DNA from: an uncultured Bacteroides sp.
Lineage (GTDB): Bacteria > Bacteroidota > Bacteroidia > Bacteroidales > Bacteroidaceae
Assembly (NCBI GenBank): GCA_949289345.1
Contig: CASENS010000038.1
Coordinates: forward strand, 1-44,019
DNA length: 44,019 bases
Direction: 5' to 3'
Position numbers and translations under genes: made by a program. Numbering within the stretch: position 1 is the stretch's first letter; the number at the start of each line of letters is the position of its first letter. The notes beneath the pieces are model-generated. The model saw only the letters and a program-made list of their open reading frames with translations, was not told the origin of the DNA and ran no database searches. Positions 41,716-44,019 of this stretch are shown in pieces.

Positions 41716-43653
41716 ATGATATACTTGTTGAAAATAAACATAGCGATAGCCTTGTTTTATGCCTTCTACAGGCTGTTCTTCTACAAGGACACGTTCTTTA
41801 CGTGGAGACGGACAGCCTTGCTGTGCTTTTTCGGCGTATCGGCGCTGGTCCCCTTGCTCGACATACAGACTTGGATTTCCGCCCAAGAGCCTATGGCGGC
41901 TGTGGCAGACCTCTACAGCGTGATGCTTACGGAGTTGACCGTCAAACCCCAGCCTCAAGCCATGGATTGGCATCAGGTAATGAAGGAAGGCATTGGACTG
42001 ATTTATTGGGTTGTAGCAGCCCTGCTGTTGACACGCCTCTTCGTACAACTGGCCAGTATCTTGCGCTTAGCCCGACAATGCCCCACGCAGGAAGTAGACG
42101 GCATCCTTATCCACCGGCTCTCCTGTGAGGAAGGTCCTTTCTCTTTTTTCCGCTGGATATTTGTCTGCCCCGACGCGCATAGCGAAGCGGAGTTACACGA
42201 GATATTGACGCACGAGCGCACCCATGCCCGCCAATGGCATTCGGTGGACGTATTGGCAGGTGAATTAGCCTGCATCGCGTGCTGGTTCAACCCTTTTGTA
42301 TGGCTCATGCGTCGGGAGATACGCACCAACCTGGAGTATCTGGCCGACGAACGGGTTTTGGCCACCGGACACGACGCCAAGGCTTACCAATACCATCTGT
42401 TGGGACTTTCACATCATAAGGCTGCAGCAACCATCTATAATAGTTTTAATGTATTACCTTTAAAAAAACGCATCATTATGATGAACAAGAAAAGAACCCG
42501 AAAGATAGGGAGAACCAAGTACCTGATGTTTCTCCCGCTGGCTGCCTTACTCATGATAGTAAGCAACATCGAAACCGTGGCACGAAGCACAAAGAAAATT
42601 GCCACAGAAGTGTTAACTCACAAAGCCGATGCGCCACAACCCGCACCGGTGCAAAAAACTTCCCCCACCCAGGAAAAATCAATCACTTACAAAGGAAAGA
42701 TAGTGGACGAGGCGGGCAATCCATTAGGCAACGTACAGATTATCACTGACAGGAAGTTCCAGTCGACCACCGTCTACACCACCAATACAAGCGGGAATTT
42801 TCGAGTAGAGACCTCCTCCGAAGCAGGGATCCTCTTTGAATATACCGGCAAAGATGGTAAAAAGCTGGCACGTGCGTTTAAGGCTACTGAATTGGCACAA
42901 ATGGATCCCGACAACATGGTTATTGTACTGATACCGATGGTGAACGATACTCTTACAGCCCCAGATATCTTTGAAGTGGTAGAGAAAATGCCTGAATTTC
43001 CCGAAGGAGGCATGGCGGGCTTGATGCAATACCTCAATAAAAACATCCGCTATCCCGAAGCCGCCAAAAAGGCAGGCACAGAAGGACGTGTCACCGTACA
43101 GTTTGTCGTGGAAAAAGACGGAAGTATCAGCAACGTAAAAACCATTCGAGAGGTATCGCCCGATTTAGACCAAGAAGCCATCCGTGTCATCAGCGAAATG
43201 CCCAAGTGGAAGCCGGGCACGCAACGGGGCGAGCCTGTGCGGGTGAGGTATACTGTGCCGGTGGTGTTCCGACTGAGCGAACCTGCCACGGACCAGTCCG
43301 GAGAAGTAGTAGGTGTATCGAAGGAAGCCGAGCCGAGTGACGTTTATGAAGTGGTGGAGCAGATGCCGCAATTCCCCGGAGGTTTTTCGGAGATGATGAA
43401 ATACTTGGGCAATAACATCCAGTATCCGTCAGAAGCGCACAAAAACGGAATTCAAGGGCGTGTGGCGGTACAGGTCATCATAGATACCGAAGGGCGTGTG
43501 ACCAACACGAGGGTAGTTAAGGGCGTAGACCCTTATCTGGATGCCGAAGCCATCCGCGTGGTCAGTTCCATGCCTAAATGGAATCCCGGCATGCAAGACG
43601 GCAAGCCGGTCAACGTGAAGTTCTTAATCCCTATCATGTTCCGCCTGCAATAG
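41716..43653 (+). CDS. BlaR1-like M56 metalloprotease fused to two TonB C-terminal domains
   Basis: A 645-residue membrane protein. Residues 1-255 are the M56 peptidase: transmembrane helices near 4-22, 33-50 and 93-112, the zinc motif HERTH (166-170) and the downstream glutamate in YLADERVL (Glu212). Another helix lies at about 268-284. The outer part has a carboxypeptidase-regulatory-like beta domain (about 324-395, GKIVDEAGNPLGNVQI) and two TonB_C domains (about 423-519 and 549-644), each with a QYLNKNIRYPEAA-like start and the phrase MPKWKPG or MPKWNPG. In BlaR1 the sensor is a penicillin-binding domain; here it is replaced by TonB-type modules, suggesting sensing of an envelope or transporter state. 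The repressor gene just upstream is the likely substrate. Confidence 0.9.
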   Translation: MIYLLKINIAIALFYAFYRLFFYKDTFFTWRRTALLCFFGVSALVPLLDIQTWISAQEPMAAVADLYSVMLTELTVKPQPQAMDWHQVMKEGIGLIYWVVAALLLTRLFVQLASILRLARQCPTQEVDGILIHRLSCEEGPFSFFRWIFVCPDAHSEAELHEILTHERTHARQWHSVDVLAGELACIACWFNPFVWLMRREIRTNLEYLADERVLATGHDAKAYQYHLLGLSHHKAAATIYNSFNVLPLKKRIIMMNKKRTRKIGRTKYLMFLPLAALLMIVSNIETVARSTKKIATEVLTHKADAPQPAPVQKTSPTQEKSITYKGKIVDEAGNPLGNVQIITDRKFQSTTVYTTNTSGNFRVETSSEAGILFEYTGKDGKKLARAFKATELAQMDPDNMVIVLIPMVNDTLTAPDIFEVVEKMPEFPEGGMAGLMQYLNKNIRYPEAAKKAGTEGRVTVQFVVEKDGSISNVKTIREVSPDLDQEAIRVISEMPKWKPGTQRGEPVRVRYTVPVVFRLSEPATDQSGEVVGVSKEAEPSDVYEVVEQMPQFPGGFSEMMKYLGNNIQYPSEAHKNGIQGRVAVQVIIDTEGRVTNTRVVKGVDPYLDAEAIRVVSSMPKWNPGMQDGKPVNVKFLIPIMFRLQ

Positions 43654-43696
43654 CCACCCCAATTTCTCTTGAAGAGTTGTATCTTAACGAAGCGGA

Positions 43697-43731
43697 AAAG
43701 CCGTTCCCTCCTTTACGGTTGGAACGGCTTT
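43697..43731. terminator. Bidirectional terminator between convergent genes
   Basis: AAAGCCGTTCC (43697-43707) pairs with GGAACGGCTTT (43721-43731) around a 13-nt loop. T-runs flank it on the minus strand, and the M56 and rpsO genes converge on it. Confidence 0.75.
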
Positions 43732-43763
43732 CCAATGCTTTTGCCGCACAAATAATCGGATGA

Positions 43764-44019
43764 TTACTTACGCAAGCCGAGCTCTTTCAAGAGGGCACGA
43801 TAACGCTCGATGTCGCGGTTCTTCAAATAGTCCAGCAACGAACGGCGTTTGGCAACCAACATGGTCAAAGCTCTTTCCGTACTATAATCCTTTCTGTTGA
43901 GCTTCATGTGCTCAGTCAGACGAGCAATACGGTAGGAAAACAATGCCACCTGAGACTCAACCGATCCGGTGTCAGTGTTAGACTTTCCGTACTTGCTGAA
44001 GATTTCTTGCTTTTTAGCA
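43764..44019 (-). CDS. rpsO: 30S ribosomal protein S15, N-terminus outside the window
   Basis: The minus-strand frame runs to the right edge and encodes the last ~84 residues of S15, starting AKKQEIFSKYGKSNTDTGS and ending KELGLRK. Signature segments are SVESQVALFSYRIARLTEH and RRSLLDYLKNRDIERYRALL. S15 is 89 residues in this phylum, so only about five residues are missing. It binds the central domain of 16S rRNA early in small-subunit assembly. The gene is convergent with the M56 gene. Confidence 0.95.
   Translation of the reverse strand, partial: AKKQEIFSKYGKSNTDTGSVESQVALFSYRIARLTEHMKLNRKDYSTERALTMLVAKRRSLLDYLKNRDIERYRALLKELGLRK

Overview
The window looks like chromosome from a gut Bacteroides or close relative (Bacteroidales). 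The evidence is a SusC/SusD polysaccharide-utilisation locus with an ECF sigma factor and a FecR anti-sigma factor, many Bacteroidota lipoproteins, and at least ten start-proximal copies of the Bacteroides -7 element TAnnTTTG. One of these, upstream of the BlaI-type gene, has TTG exactly 19 nt away. No rRNA, tRNA, CRISPR array or intact insertion sequence was seen.

Layout. (1) Bases 1-3440: the end of an agmatine deiminase-like gene, a degenerate stretch of about 0.9 kb, then leftward genes for a lipoprotein nitroreductase, a small helical lipoprotein and an ECF sigma factor. A repeat-rich 0.5 kb gap follows. (2) Bases 3444-15148, all leftward: a carbohydrate locus transcribed in the order FecR, SusC (with a signalling STN domain), SusD, a frameshifted lipoprotein pseudogene, GH43, a GH35/GH42-like beta-galactosidase with a DUF5597-type tail, and a beta-helix protein. 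The GH43 has the residue pattern of exo-beta-1,3-galactanases, so type II arabinogalactan is a plausible substrate. The locus's likely sigma factor lies at the far downstream end instead of next to FecR. (3) Bases 15585-21045, leftward: YifB/ComM ATPase, a TlpA-like lipoprotein, an OmpA/TPR lipoprotein and XerD. (4) Bases 21207-26861, rightward: aroQ, pyk, an O-methyltransferase overlapping pyk, a membrane-tethered winged-helix regulator and a TonB-dependent receptor. (5) A 1 kb intergenic region with palindromic repeats, then a 1413-residue ATPase/iron-sulfur fusion of the 2-hydroxyacyl-CoA dehydratase activator / double-cubane class and a TetR regulator. (6) Bases 32932-36795: a YfhO-type membrane protein, divergent from mtnN-luxS. 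(7) Bases 36881-40631, leftward: XRE-cupin regulator, acyl-CoA synthetase and a GH30 glycosidase, tightly spaced. (8) Bases 41267-44019: a BlaI repressor, an M56 protease fused to two TonB C-terminal domains, and convergent rpsO, cut by the window edge.

The least explained signals are intergenic. Palindromic units repeat with a 22-bp period at 40907-40985, with two related units at 27286-27320. A different AT-rich core repeats at 22-22-23 bp at 15455-15531 beside FecR. Other unusual points are the separated sigma/anti-sigma pair, the decayed glycan-binding lipoprotein, the large DCCP-like fusion, and the regulator whose DNA-binding domain sits at the C-terminus behind a transmembrane helix. 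All family assignments come from reading motifs by eye; no database search was run.
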